The translations under genes and the position numbers were made by a program. From Cephalotrichum gorgonifer (lineage: Eukaryota; Ascomycota; Sordariomycetes; Microascales; Microascaceae), in NCBI GenBank assembly GCA_900312665.1, contig ONZQ02000012.1, positions 190,540-254,539 of the forward strand: a stretch of DNA of 64,000 nt, in the 5' to 3' direction. This document shows, piece by piece, positions 22,236-35,770 of the stretch. The notes beneath the pieces are model-generated. The model saw nothing but the letters and a program-made list of their open reading frames with translations, searched no databases and was not told the DNA's origin. Position 1 is the first letter of the stretch, and each line of letters opens with the position of its first letter.

Positions 22236-25200
22236 ATGGCAATGCTGAACGAAGAGCAGCAACCGATGCGGGCCAGCCTGCAAGTGGCACCTCTAGCCAT
22301 CCAGAAGGGCTGCTCGGGCTCCGCAAGCGAGGGTGACGGCTCGCACAGCGACACATATCTCCACACCGGCGACGTCTACTCTCAGTCGCATATAACGCCC
22401 CCAGCGACACCCAGCACGACCGAGGAGGAACCCGCGTCACAATCGGACGAACCTTCACAACCCGTATTCTACAACTTCCTCCGCGCTTTCTACCCTTTCC
22501 ACCCCGACTATGCCATAACCGATTCGAGTGTGACCCTCCCACTGAACGAAGGCGACGTGATATTGGTGCACTCCATACATACGAATGGCTGGGCAGATGG
22601 CACCCTCCTCGTCACGGGGGCGAGGGGCTGGCTACCAACCAACTACTGCGAGTCATACGACCCGGACGAGATGCGAAACCTGCTCAAGGCACTACTGAAT
22701 TTCTGGGATCTCCTCCGTAGCACATCCGTCACCGATAGCGAAATCTTTGGCAACCAGGAATTCATGAAGGGTATCATCGCTGGCGTCCGCTATCTCTTGG
22801 TACGTGGCAGTCACCGATGCGGACTATCCTGCGAGAGCTTGCATACTAACACCGGGTTAAGGAACGGACGGACTGCCTGACGAGGGAAACTTCGATGATT
22901 CTCCGAAATGATGGGTTACGTCGCGGGAGGAAGACTCTGTTATCGGAGCTTTCGTCGCTGGTGAAGACGGCGAAGCGCCTGCAAGAGTGCCAGAGGGGGG
23001 CACCGGTGACTGAAGACGAGGTCAACGACCTGGTCGACGAGATGATCTTGAAGGCCTTCCGCATCGTCACGAAAGGTGTTCGATTTTTGGATATCTACGA
23101 AGACGACCGACAGACGGCCTACCCTACCATGTCGATGATGGCAACGGTCATCGAGGAATCATTAACACCTCCCACGCCGCCAGCAGATCACTCCAGCTTC
23201 GACGCCCAGTCTGAAGCCACCACGGCAGAGACGACGTCGGACATTGTTACCTCGTACCCTAGTGATTACTTGCACCTAGCCGCGGCCCCGGTCCCCAGGC
23301 GCGTATCTTCGATGTGCTCTCCTCCGGCGAGTTCCGCCCACCGTCTTTCCCAGGGCAGCGCTCACCGCCTCTCCGCCAGCATCTCACACCGCGTCTCTCT
23401 AGCCGGCCACTCCCACCTGGCAAAGCCCGAGAACCTCGTTTCAGAACAGCTCAGCCTGATACACGATGTCCTGCTATCCCAACTCGGTTCGTTCATCGGC
23501 CGGCTGCATCTGCAGTCCCAGTCCATCGCCGATCTGGTACTGGCCATCAAGACGTCTGCGACATCGAGCCGGAAGCTTCTCGCTGTTGTCGACCTGATCT
23601 GTGCCCACGATGCCACCAGCCGAGAGATGTTGGCTACGGTGCGCTCCACTTTGTTCATGCGCACGCAAGAGCTCATCTCCGCCGGCCAAGGCATCATCGC
23701 CCACGACACAGCCGATTTCGCGGACGTCATCCTGCCCGAGCAAGTCCCGATGCTATCCGACGCCGCTACGGGATGCGTCAGGGCCGCCGGTGAATGCGTC
23801 GAAAGAACACACTCGGTTATTGCGAGGGTGGGCGATTTCGAGGCGGAAGTAGAAGAAACCACCGTTGTCGGTATCGACGTCAGTGTACTTGATTGCGTCT
23901 GTGAGGAGAGGTCGTCATCGATCACACCATCCCCCCCGATGGAACGGAGGCCTTCTGCGGCCGAGACAATCGCTGAGTCGACGACTACCTCAGGAAGTGC
24001 CCAAGATGAGCTAGAGGAGGAGAAGGCCCTACCTCCCATCAACGGTCTGTCTGTCGACAAACCCCTGCCCAGCGTTCCTGCAGCAGTCGACAGCCCCGTC
24101 CAGGAGATCTTCCAGCCACCGGTACGGTCCGAGTCATTGAACTCGCCAACTCTATCCCGCCCGTCTTCAGGCGAAACTGACGCCCCGAGCATGGTGTCCT
24201 CGGTCACCTCGCTCAGGCCGATGGCGCCTCCTCTTCCTAAAATCTCAACGTACCACCTCATGCCTTTGACGGACTCCAGCACCAACGAAAATACCCTGAC
24301 AGAGGCCGACTTCCAACCGTCTGCGCACTATGAGAGCATGACGGCTTCCAGCGCCGGAAGTACAAGCACGTATCTGAGCCAGGACTCGGAAACTAGCCTC
24401 GTCTCCCGTACCTCGACGAGAGCTACGACGCCCGACCACACAGCCGGCCCGAAGAGCCAGCCGTCCTTGTCGGACCTCAGTATTGCCGGGAGCGCTACCC
24501 ACTCGGAAGAGGTCGAAGACGTGGAGTCTAAGCTCCTCGAGAAGACTTATGCCCACGAGCTCATGTTCAACAAGGAAGGCCAAGTCACCGGCGGCTCGCT
24601 CCCCGCGCTCGTCGAGCGGCTGACGGTGCACGAGTCGACGCCTGACGCTATGTTTGTGTCGACATTTTACCTGACGTTCAGGTTGTTCTGTACACCTGTC
24701 GAACTAGCACAGGCTCTCGTCGACCGCTTCGAATATGTCGCCGACGCGCCGCACGTTACCGGGCCGGTTCGCCTTCGTGTATACAACGTGTTTAAGGGCT
24801 GGCTCGAGTCTCACTGGAGGGACGAAACGGACCGTGAGGCCTTGGACGTCATAGTTCCTTTCGCCGAGGTGAAGCTCCCAGCAGTCATTCCCTCCGCCGG
24901 GCGACGCCTTCTTGAACTCGCCCAGCGCGTCTCGAAGGAAGGGTCGTTAGTACCCCGCCTGGTATCTTCTATGGCCAAGACCAGTACCTCGGTGCCCCAA
25001 TTCGTCCCTGCGGAGACGGCTACGCCGGCTCCTATCATCTCGAGGAGCCAGCTCAGCTCGTTGGTGAACTGGAAGTCCAATGGCGCCAGCCCTACGATCC
25101 TTGACTTCGATGCCCTCGAGCTGGCCCGCCAGCTGACGATCAAGCAGATGAGCGTCTTCTGCGCCATCCTGCCCGAGGAGCTCCTCGCATCTCAATGGAT

Positions 25201-25993
25201 GAAGAACGGCGGCGTGGACGCGCCCAACGTGAAGGCCATGTCGGCGCTCTCGACGGACCTCTCCAACCTGGTTGCGGAGACCATCCTCCACTACGGCGAG
25301 GTGAAGAAGCGGGCCGCCGTGATCAAGCAGTGGATCAAGATCGCCTACCAGTGCAAGAATCTCCATAACTACGACGGTCTGATGGCCATCATCTGCACTC
25401 TCAACAGCAGCACCATCAGCCGTCTGCGGAAAACATGGGACGCCGTCTCGCCCAAGCGACGTGAGATGCTGCGGACCCTCCAGGCGATGGTCGAACCCGG
25501 GCAAAACCACAAGCTCATCCGGGGCCGTCTGCACGACCATGTGCCTCCCTGCCTCCCCTTCCTCGGGATGTATCTTACTGATCTCGCCTTTGTGGACATC
25601 GGCAACCCGGCGACCAAGCAGCTGCATGGCCTCGGTGGCGAGGGTGAGGAAGAATCCGACGGCATCACCGTGGTGAACTTTGACAAGCACACCCGCACCG
25701 CCAAGATCATCTTCGAACTCCAGCGCTTCCAGATCCCGTACCCGCTGAACGAGATTCCGGAGATGCAGGAGTGGATGAGCACCCAGATTGGGCGCGTCCG
25801 CCTGACAGAGCCTGACAACGTCCAGGTCTCATACTATCGGAAGAGTCTGCTCCTCGAGCCGAGAGAGATGATGGCGGCGCGGGCTGCCAGCGACAACGCC
25901 TCGCTTCTAAGCGCCGTCACCACTCAGCGCGGGGCGACGGATCTTTTCGGGTGGATGTCGAGAGATCGCCAGGCTGCGCCGAGCCAGACATAA
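22236..25993 (+). CDS. cdc25: Cdc25-type Ras guanine nucleotide exchange factor (SH3 + RasGEF_N + RasGEF), 1231 aa
   Basis: Two exons, 22236-22799 and 22862-25993, are joined across a 62-bp intron (GTACGT...TAAG, with an ACTAAC branch site at about 22844). An SH3 domain occupies residues ~80-143, with FYPFHPDY, the acidic LPLNEGDVI loop, GWADG and GWLPTNY all visible. A long Ser/Thr/Pro-rich linker follows. The RasGEF N-terminal module is at ~740-870 (STFYLTFRLFCTP). The catalytic Cdc25 homology domain is at ~935-1190, with LARQLT, the IAYQCKNLHNY segment and the diagnostic PCLPFLGMYLTDL. The family loads Ras with GTP at the membrane upstream of cAMP/PKA and MAP-kinase signalling. The length matches fungal Cdc25 proteins. 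The ATG at 22236 is the first in-frame ATG of the open frame; a further upstream exon cannot be excluded. Residues 365-720 are poorly conserved-looking and likely regulatory. Confidence 0.95.
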
Positions 25994-28900
25994 CAAACAC
26001 CCCATATACCACCACCACCCCCCATCATCCACGCATGCGCACCCGCTCCGATCCTAGGAAGACATTTCATTATCTTTGCTTTTCGATCTGTTCATTTGAT
26101 ACCCATCTCATTATCGACCTTACGACATATTTAGCATTTACTTATTATATCTTCTTGTCTATATATTCCCCTAGGCCATACCAGCGGCTGGATCGAACTG
26201 CGCGGACTTGTCGGCCGCCAGGAGTGTTTGTTTCGGTATTTCTACAAACCAACTTTTTTGTGTACAGAATGGAGAGAGAGCGGAAAGAGAATAGTCTCGA
26301 GGTAGCAATTAGCCTCAAGTGTACATCTTTTTGTTCTCGGCCACAACATCAAACGGCCTTGTCTTTCTTTCTCTTTCTTTTCTTTTCTTGATAATATTTT
26401 TTTTTCACTTCTTTTCCTTTGTTGGGTGTTGGTTTGAAATGAAGGGGGTTTGGGAAAAATATGGGGATACCGCTTGATTCATTCTTTTTTTCCGGGAGAG
26501 GGGGCAAAAAGGGTTGGGATGGGAATATGGGGACAGGGCGTATTTGGCGATATATCCGTTATGTAGAGTGTGAATATAGGCCAACGCCTAGAATGCTCGT
26601 TTGAAACTGTTCTCCTCCCTTTGCGGTGCCTTGTGATGCTTTGATTTTGGGTATAGGTGGGGTGAAGATGGGGGACGAGGGAGCTGAGATGTAGAGATGT
26701 CGGGATAGGGGGTCGGAGGTGGTGTCGGTGCTTACCCTCGTGAGAGTTTGGTCGCCGGCGGCCCCAAGTGACGACGGGAGCAAAGCTGGGCCAGGTCAGC
26801 TATAACTACGAATAGGCCAAATCACCAGGATACTGGCCTCCATGTATTACTCCATATGATATATACGGACATGTCCGGAGCCGAAACTCCACGGCCCGTC
26901 GCGGCGCCGTGTCACGGACCATGAAGTAACCATCGAATCTATAACGGGGTGTTCCGACAACGTGGGAAGTAGCCATTTGTGCCCTGAATAGGCGCAGGGA
27001 TCGACAGAACGCGGGAAGCATGGGTACAGCGAAGCTCGACCCCCCCATACGTAGTACCTGTGCAATCTCGGGGGCGCACCGAGAGGTTGGGCTGCATGCG
27101 AGATGCTCGTCCATGTTTATTAGTGTACGCAGTATAAGTACAAGTACTAGAGACCGGAGGAGGAGGTGGTGGCCCCACGAGGAAAGCATGCGCTGTGGAT
27201 TTTCGCCGTGGGGCCACTAAGCTGGATTCGACTCGAGGAACGACTATCAGTATATCGAGCATGTCCTATTGCGGCGAAAGATGAGCGAAGTTGAGTCTCA
27301 GGTATCACACATGGTGCCGAGAACCGAGTGTTTGAGCTTGTATTCGCCATAATCCAAGTCAAGTTACTGGGTAGTAAGTACGATGGACGAGTAGCGTGGG
27401 GGAAAACGTTGCGCCAGGGGCTGGTGGATATGAACTTGGTTCCACTCTCGTTTCTTGCGGGGGATCTCGGGAACGAAGATAGCAGCGGAAATGCTCCTGG
27501 TAGCCCAATGGTCGGACTTGAGCGGAATAATACCGAGTCTCAGAACTGCCATAGAGGGGTGTAGAAAGTTTAGGGAGAAAAGGGGGGGAGGGCAGAGTCT
27601 TGGTAAGTTGGAGTTTTCATTGGAAAGAGGTCAGAGTCCCCCAAACTACAAAGTACGGGTATGAGTACGTCTCTACTTTACAAGGTGGTAAGGAAAGGTA
27701 AAGGAAGCATGCTAGTGTGTACGAGCCGTTGCGGTGCCAGGTTGCACGCAAGCTGAAGTTGGTCCCGGGGAATGTAACGCAAATGGGGGAGTTGGGGTCG
27801 CTGTGTGGTTCCATCGTTGCATTATGGCATGCCTGGCGGATGGGATGCGTGCCTGGTCGTATTATGCGGCCGCCGGCGGGGGACCAAAGTGCCGGGTGCC
27901 AGTTTTGAGAAAAGGGGAAGGAGGGGGGCTCGTGGATTCGGCGTGCTTCGGTGTGCTCGGCTCGTGGCGTGTGGGCTCGGAAGTGTGTGGGCAAAAAAGG
28001 AGCGTCCCCGTGTGCGCCCGAGAAACGCTCACACGAATAGGACGGACGAGGATAAGGTTTCGGCGGCATCCAATCATTTGCCCTGCCCATCATATTCGGG
28101 CGAGCCCATTTTCAAAATACATGCATGCTTCTTCAGCCAGGTGTGCCTGATCGGCGGTCGAACTTCGTCCAAATATAGATATTCCCGAGACTTGCGTCTT
28201 GCTCCATTCTCGTACTCGTTGAAGAGGTGTTATACCCTCTAGTGGAATGAAACACAAGACATTGGTCTCTAGGAGAGGCGCTCATACTATAAATCGGTGG
28301 GAGAGCAAGTCTCCCCCACGAAAGCCCCTCCCGCCGCTGTCTACTCGTATTCTTATCTCGAGGATGCAGGAGGAATCCTTCGCAGATCTGGGGCGCGATA
28401 TCGGGGCGCAGAAACACAGAAATGATCCTAAGCGGGCGTGGACACTCCCGTCTCTCGTCGATCAACCCGAGCTGCGAGGCTGGGCCCGCGATGGAACGAG
28501 GGAATGCGGCTCAGCGGCAGGGTTGGGACGTGGCGCCACATTCTTCTGCAAGTACGTACGAGTATTAGTGAAGTGAACACGCCGTGGCGCGAGAGGCGCC
28601 CGCTGAGTGGTTGGTGTTTATGTTTGGGTGGGTTGCTAAGGGATGGGAACGTTGGAATGGGTTGGGGCGGGGGGAGCGAGAGGGTACTGCCGGCAAGGAT
28701 CGGGGCTGCTGCATGCACCTCGATTAGTTAACACAATCTCTTGCCTAGCTTGGGATTGTGATCTTCTCTCTGCCAAATGACCCCTTCCCAAGCAAGCCAC
28801 ACACACAAAAAAAAGAAAGGAATAAAAAAAAGGTACCTTCCTTGCATTTGGACGAGGGGGACGACGTGACGTTCACTCAGCCAGCCCATTTTGTTTCTGT

Positions 28901-31318
28901 TCGTATCGTATTATTATTAACTCGCGCCATTGCGGAAGTAGGCCTTGATACGGCATAACTTTAATCCCCCAAGTGAGGTCAGTGGAGTCTAGTCGCGTGC
29001 GCCTTGCTTATCTCAAAGTGGGCATAGCAGCGAAAGGTCCGAATTGCCCAGTCCCACTCATCCATCCCATTGTGGCGTCCTGTAGCCTATTTTTGTCGAG
29101 CGCCCCTGTATAAGTACTCGTAAACAAGCAAGGAGAGGACGGACACGAGAAAGAAGAAGACGAGACGAGAAAAAGATCCGCAGAGGATTTGCTGACTTCG
29201 TACAATGCGAGCGAGTGGTGGATAGGAATGGGGAGCTATCCATCCACGCGAGCGCAATAGGATGTGGCGCGGTGGCGAGGGGGAGTCGAAGTCTGGGGAA
29301 GCAAGAAGGTGCCAATGCGTTGCTGCTGGGTGTGGTTGGTGACAGGGGTCCGGGGTGGCGTCTGGAGGGTCGGGTCCAAGTCCGGGGGAACAGGACAGTT
29401 GAAAGAAACGTTACATGCCGCCCCAAGGGTGCAGGCGGCCGAAACGATATCCCTAAACGGGTATTCCCCGAAACGCTAATCGCCGTTTTAGAGACGGACC
29501 TCGGCAGCCGTTACTAAACCTCATGATAACGAGAACCACGGAGAGTTGGCCTGGGAATGCATCTATTTAATAGGAACGAGACAAGAAAAGACACCAGAGG
29601 CCCTGATAGAATCTCGAATGATACCAGTTTGGGTAGCGCTCTTCTCTCTTTTGAGATGAAAATGTGAGAATTGGATACATTATACCACGTGTTAAAACGG
29701 AACGGCGAAGATTATCCCCCACCCACCAAAGTCCTCTGCCGTTTTCCCAGAACGGGTTACCGTCGCTTCGGGAAATTTCCATCTGTTATTTCCGGTACAT
29801 ACTCATGCATGGTATCTCTCACCCATCAGCTTCGCCAATCACAGACAAAGGTCAAGTCGGCCCGTTACTTCTCGACGACCGTGGAACCACCCCATATGAT
29901 ATGGATATGCCATTGATTGATTCGGAAGACCCTCACGGGAAGCCCGCGGGCCAAGAGCATCTATTCTCTTCCTTACTCCCTCGTATACCTCGCACAAAGA
30001 AAAAGCCAGCTCGGCTCTGCGTTGTCACACGACAGTTCCCAAAAATAAAGCCTCCGGAATAATAAATACGAGTGAGACAGCAAGGAAAATACGTACTAGT
30101 GTAGAAGGAAGCGACGATCTTGCTTATGTGGGGCTGGATCGACGCTTACGAGAGGGTCTGCTTTTCGTTCTCACTATCGCCCAATACGGGGCCCGGTCAT
30201 TATTAACGGAGGGTCCGATGCAACAGCGCCCCGTCAATATGGAGTCCGCTTGTAGGGATGCTGGTTCAATGCCGTAATGAAGGTATTGTATTCCTATGGA
30301 ACACTATCGCCCTTCATGTCCTCCAGCTGGGTCTTTCCAACCGCGGGGTCTCATCTATGTCATTGCTTCATCGCCGGTTAAAGACTGCCCTGCCGGCATA
30401 ACCGGGTGTACTCGTATCTGTACTTGGGATTAGCAGGCAGTATGTAGGTAAGAGGGAGCGTTGCACAGTGCAGTAACTCTGGTCGACTCGCTCCTTCCGC
30501 GTGAACTCGACCGTGGACCCTGTCGATGGACAGGGCGAAGAATGAGTACGACGTACCGAGTCAACATGGCATTGCAGGTAGCCAAGCCAAGTTACAGTGC
30601 CGACCCGACCCAGACCCTCGTTCTCTGGTATCTCACATGGCTGCTACCATGCGGCCGTGCGTCATTGGAGAATCTGGGCCACCTCCAGTTCTCCCCAGTC
30701 CTCAGTCGTATCGACTTTCCGAGCATCCTGCCCCCCCCACCCCTGTCTTCCACGCAACGTCCCAGCTACCCATCGTAATCCAACTAGAGCCTGGTCCACC
30801 ACCACCGCCGGGCACTAGGCGAGGGCTTAGGAAGGGCGCTGCGGGGAATTGGGGCACTGCGGGGAGGAATTGTAGTGTCACTGCCAACCTGAGACCAGAC
30901 CCTGCACTGGGACGTTCTTGCCACAGGTTGTCTTGTGATAAGGGTGCTAGCTCCAATTCGGGCAGGTGCAGGTAACCTTACTCCGTAGCTCCTGCTGCAC
31001 CACCGCACCAGCACCAGCACCAGCACTAGCACTTGCACGCTTTCTAGATTGGTACGGAGCTCTTGTACACATGCTCCTTCCTGCAGATCATTTTAATACT
31101 TATTCTAACCCCCCCTTCCCCTTCCAGAACCTTTTTCTTTCCTCTCGAGTTGTTCCTGTAGCATCTGACCTCGTCGCACAAAAGGTTCTCTGGGTTCGCC
31201 TTCCTTGATCACCTTCGGATTCCTTTCTCCAAAAGGCATCCGCGTTCATACAACGAGCGTCTCTACCCACCTACCCCAGACCTCGCGCCCGCGCAACGCC
31301 ATCGCGCGCGACCCTAAG
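25994..31318. other. Gene-poor region downstream of cdc25 and upstream of the UNC-93-like gene
   Basis: About 5.3 kb without a supportable gene. The first 500 bp are T-rich and fit a 3' untranslated region and terminator of the RasGEF gene. The rest holds only short overlapping frames, more TACTTGTAC/TACTCGTAC words (for example around 27137, 28550 and 29112) and no recognised element. The last 200 bp before 31319 are C/T-rich and look like a fungal promoter/leader. Confidence 0.5.
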
Positions 31319-33080
31319 ATGGAGGAGAACAAGTCGGCGCCCTCGCCGACCCCTCAGGAGGAGCTACATTATGCGGATGGCCCCATTCCGCGCCCCAATG
31401 GCTGGATGTATAAGGGCATCCGGATCTTCGGCCACGAGACCTGGTATGCCTCGCCCAAGGTCCAGCTGCTCATGGTGTCCTTCGTGTGCTTCCTGTGCCC
31501 CGGCATGTTCAACGCCCTCGGCGGCATGGGAGGCATGGGCTTGACCGACCCGTCGGCCGCCGCCAAGGCCAACACCGTCCTCTACGCCATTTTCGCCGCC
31601 GTCGCCTTTGTTGCCGGCACCATCGCCAACGTCATCGGTCTTCGTATTACACTGGCCATTGGCGGCCTCGGCTACACCGTTTACATCGCCGCCTTCTTCT
31701 CCTACGCGCACAACCAGAACGTCCCCTTCGTCTACTTTGCCGGTGCCTTCCTCGGTCTCTGCGCTGGCCTCCTTTGGACGGCTCAGGGCGCCATCATGAT
31801 GTCGTACCCCGAGGAAGAGAACAAGGGCCGATACATCTCGTGGTTCTGGATGATCTTCAACTTCGGCGCCGTCATCGGTTCCCTGGTATGTCTGTCCTAA
31901 ACACTCGGTTCTACCGTGATCTTCGTATCTCGTTCCCACTAACACACCCTCGCGTTCTAGATCCCTCTCGGCCAGAACGTCCAGAACATCGACGCCAACG
32001 TCAATGACGGGACCTACTCGGCATTCTTGATCCTGACCTTCATCGGCGCCATGATGTCCCTTGTGCTCGTCAACGCCAAGGCCGTCGTTCGCCGCGACGG
32101 CTCCAAGGTTATTCTGATGAAGAACCCCACCTGGAAGTCCGAGTTCAAGGGTTTGTGGGAGTGCGTGAAGCTTGACCCTTGGGTGATCGCGCTGTTCCCC
32201 ATGTTCTTCAGCTCCAACACCTTCTATCCCTACCAGCAGAACGAGTTCAACGGGCTCTACTTCTCCACCCGCACCCGCGCCCTGAACAGCGTGCTGTACT
32301 GGCTCGCTCAGATCATCGGTGCCCTCCTCTTCGGCTACGCCATGGATTTCACCAAGATCCGACGGTCCGTCCGCGCCAAGGCGGCCTACGTCGCCATCGT
32401 CGTGCTCACCTTTGGCATCTGGGGCGGCGGTTGGGCTGCGCAGAAGGTCGAGCCTGACCGTGCCCATGCTGGTGAGAACGCCGAGCACCTCCACGACTGG
32501 GCCGACGGGAAGAGCTTCATCGGCCCCATGTTCATGTACTTCTTCTACGGATTCTTCGACGCGGTCTACCAGATCGCTATCTACTGGTGGGTACCAACCA
32601 CACACACCCCACACCCCACACCCCACGGAGTTAAGGCGACGGTGACGACCGGGAGGGCCAGTCATCCGGGAGTTTCAGGACTTGGTAGCTAATGTCTGTC
32701 TCTACAGGTTCATGGGATCCCTCTCCAACTCGGGTAGGAAGACTGCCAACTATGCTGGTCTGTACAAGGCCTTCCAGAGCGCGGGCGCCGCCGTCTTCTG
32801 GGACCTCGACGCCAGGGCGACTCCCATCAACACCATGTTTGGTGCTACCGTACGTGAACCCGAACCCTACCCTCTCCTACCCTGCTTCGGTATATCATAA
32901 AACTAACATAACTTGAAGTGGGGTCTCATTGCATTCGGCATCGTCTGTGCCTTCCCCGTCATCTGGTTCAGGATCCAGGACACCGTATCTGTGGAGGAGG
33001 ATCTCAAGTTCAGCGACGAGACGATCGAGGACGTCACGGTGACCGGCGTCGTCGACACCAAGGGGGCGGACCATGTCTAA
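31319..33080 (+). CDS. UNC-93-like major-facilitator membrane protein (DUF895), 498 aa
   Basis: Four exons, 31319-31885, 31961-32586, 32708-32849 and 32919-33080, are joined through introns of 75, 121 and 69 bp; the last has an ACTAAC branch site. The product has many hydrophobic segments, starting near residue 40, and a hydrophilic acidic C-terminus. Motifs fit the fungal UNC-93/DUF895 branch of the major facilitator superfamily: VQLLMVSFVCFLCPGMFNAL in the first membrane segment, GLGGMG-like glycines after it, LLWTAQGAIMMSYP with the following EEENKGRYISWFWMIFN, and the late segment YWFMGSLSNSGRK. Members are thought to be ion-transport-related or sorting proteins in membranes; no substrate can be assigned here. 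The second intron donor was chosen as TG|GTGGGT because only it restores the frame into exon 3. Confidence 0.92.
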
Positions 33081-34867
33081 ATATTCATGTGAAAACATGA
33101 CCGGCTGGTATTCATGTGGGGAGTGGCGCGTTTGCTTTCGCGGGGCGGGGCGGAGCGGGGGCAGGGACAGGGACATGACATATGACATGTGGCGGTGGGG
33201 ATATGAGGGGAGGTATTTTGATTCGTGGTTTTCATTTCTTTCTGAGATACCTATCTTGCACAGTACTTTGTCGAAGGATAATAGGAACCACCTTCAACAG
33301 TTAGTCTTTCTTAATACGGGGTTTTATGCGATGCTAGGAGATTGTTCAACCTCGCGAAAGGAAACACCTTCGTGTAGGCATGCTAACTGGCAATGTGATA
33401 CATGTGCTCAGAGGGTTGGGGCTGTGTCTCATGGCTGGACGTAGCGGACGGGGGTCTTTTCTTCCAGTCAGATGTAACTGTTCCTTTGTTGTGAGACTCC
33501 TTTACTTGTAAGCCACGAAGCTACGAAGCCACGAACACACTCGCGTCCTCCCCCCCATCGCCATCGGCCCACGACAAAGACTAGAAATCTTCTTGGAGGA
33601 GGTCCCGCAGTATTCATCGCAGATCCTGCCGATCAGGACCCGCCCCCTCGCCTGCGTAAGCATCGAACAAGACTATGATCTCCAGTATTCTCCACCTGCT
33701 ACCCGGGACATACTTGTACTACGTACTACGGGCAAGTAAGGCCCCTCGTACCTAATTATAGCCTGACTCCGGGTCCATGCTCCCGAAGGATGATGGGTGA
33801 TCGTTTACTCCCAAAATAGCCGAGTCCCCCACTCGCCGCCGCCTGCGGCCCCCGCTGCTCACATAATACCTGTACGAGTATATGGGCGATCCTATGGGGG
33901 AGAGACACTGCGGCTGGACTGTATGGAGGGAGTTCNNNNNNNNNNNNNNNNNNNNNNNNNNNNNNNNNNNNNNNNNNNNNNNNNNNNNNNNNNNNNNNNN
34001 NNNNNNNNNNNNNNNNNNNNNNNNNNNNNNNNNNNNNNNNNNNNNNNNNNNNNNNNNNNNNNNNNNNNNNNNNNNNNNNNNNNNNNNNNNNNNCGTATGG
34101 AGTGGCTTCACGGTTTATTTCCCACTTGTTCATATGCCACACAGAGAGAGGTGCCACGCGGTTGGGACTTGGGCACAGTGGCTCCTCCTGTGAGATGGAA
34201 CAGAGAGGTATCGGAGGACTTGCAACCTTGCTACAACTAGCAACATCAGATACACAAGTGCTGTGACACCTCCCAGAATAAACGAGCCAATCCGTGTGTG
34301 CAAGATGGGGCCACTGAGATGAAGGGGAAGGGGGGGACTCTTGATCACGTTAACAAGGAAGGGAGGAAGTGGAAGAGCAGTCCATTTGCATCCAGATGCC
34401 TTCGGCCATTCGTGTATTCAACTGTGTGGTGCAGAGAGAGGTTGCAAGGCCTCTCTCCCATCTAGATGTTAAAAATTGCAAAAGGATAAATAACAACGCC
34501 GACGCCTACAACCCCATGCGCTCTCCCGGGGTCATGGCCAAAAAATCATTGGGAATCTTGATAAAAAATAGTAGAAGAAGAGAAAATAAACGAGGGTTAC
34601 TGCAGACCCAACAAGCCAAAATCCAACTGCAGAACCACAAACCAGATAGCTGTTTGCAGTCTTCAGTGAGCTGGTCCGCACGATTTTCGGTCCCCAATCC
34701 CCCCGGCACAAGAAGCCAGATATCCCTTGATAACGAAAACAAGCAAGAGATACCCTCTCCACCATATCCAAAAAAAGGTACTTAGATGAAGAATGAAGAG
34801 AAGAAGCGAGGAAAAACAGGGTTAGGATGTAGACATAAAGGGGGCCAAGAGAGGTTTTGGAAACGCC
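33081..34867. other. Intergenic region with assembly gap, between convergent genes
   Basis: About 1.8 kb between the 3' ends of the UNC-93-like gene (plus) and the Asp f 4-like gene (minus). It contains the second N gap. Apart from TACTTGTAC-like words near 33705-33880 I see no gene or element. The flanks presumably hold both 3' untranslated regions. Confidence 0.5.
33936..34093. other. Assembly gap (158 N)
   Basis: A run of N in noncoding sequence. No open frame of coding character crosses it. Confidence 0.99.
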
Positions 34868-35770
34868 TTATTCGCCAACAGTGATGTTGATGCAGCCCTT
34901 GCTGTACCCCTTGCACCCGACGCCGTCCTCGTCCTCCATGCCGCCCCTGTACACCTCGAAGGACGAAGAGGGGTTCGTGAGCGACAGCTTCGAGCAGGTA
35001 CCCTTGCCCGGGGCGTCGATGGTCATGGCGATGATGCCCCTGGACCCGTCGTCCGCGTCGGCGACGATGGTGCTCACGTCCGCGCCGCTCTGGCCGCCGT
35101 TCTTGCCCGACCCGAAGTCGAACTCGGCCCACGTGCCGGAGAGCTGGCCGTTGGACGTCTTGGGGACGCTGCCCGCGCCGCAGGCGACGCCGCCCTGCGA
35201 GTCGGTGTCGAAGGCCAGGCACACGGTCTCGCCGCCCTTCACATTAAAGTCCAGCGCCGAGAACCAGAAGCCGTCGATCTTGCCCTCGGGGCCGATCTTG
35301 TTGAAGGCCGAGCAGGCGTAGCTCGTCGAGCTGGAGCCCGCGCCCTTGAACTTGGCGGCGTAGTCGTACAGGTCGACGGTCGAGCAGTCGACCTGCATGA
35401 TGTTGCAGCCCCAGTTGCCGGGGGTGCCAGTGTTTCCCGTGTACGAGATGTCGTAGCTCGTCGCGCGCTTCCGGTAGCTCTCGCCGTTGCAGAAGGCCTT
35501 CTTCCCGCCGCTGGACGACGCCGGGGTCTCGCTGGGAGCGGCGGCGGGCGTGGGAGTGGGCGTGGGAGTGGGGGTGGCTTCCTCCTCGTACGCGGCCGCG
35601 GGCGCAGCGGGCTGGACGTGCTTGATCCACTTGCCCGAGCGGGCCTGGACGCCGCGCTCGTGGAGGCGGGCGTGGACGTGGGCGTGGCGGTGGCCGCCGG
35701 CGGTGGAGGGGAGGGCCGAGGCGCCGGTGAGGGCCGTCGCGAGGAGGACGAGTGTTGTTGAGAGGTGCAT
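34868..35770 (-). CDS. Secreted Asp f 4-like protein (300 aa)
   Basis: Single exon on the minus strand. The frame stays open far upstream, but the ATG at 35770 is chosen because it begins a clear signal peptide (MHLSTTLVLLATALTGASAL, cleavage near residue 20). A basic/His-rich propeptide-like stretch follows, then a Thr-Pro repeat linker (residues ~75-90), then a cysteine-rich globular domain with about nine cysteines from residue ~105 to the end. The domain reads RKRATSYDISYTGNTGTPGN, then WGCNIMQVDC and later ALDFNVKGGETVCLAFD, the pattern of the fungal Asp f 4-like secreted family. Members are extracellular or wall-associated proteins of unknown biochemical function; Asp f 4 of Aspergillus fumigatus is known as an allergen. 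The Asp f 4 family match is from memory of its motifs, so the family call is less sure than secretion itself. Confidence 0.8.
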   Translation of the reverse strand: MHLSTTLVLLATALTGASALPSTAGGHRHAHVHARLHERGVQARSGKWIKHVQPAAPAAAYEEEATPTPTPTPTPAAAPSETPASSSGGKKAFCNGESYRKRATSYDISYTGNTGTPGNWGCNIMQVDCSTVDLYDYAAKFKGAGSSSTSYACSAFNKIGPEGKIDGFWFSALDFNVKGGETVCLAFDTDSQGGVACGAGSVPKTSNGQLSGTWAEFDFGSGKNGGQSGADVSTIVADADDGSRGIIAMTIDAPGKGTCSKLSLTNPSSSFEVYRGGMEDEDGVGCKGYSKGCINITVGE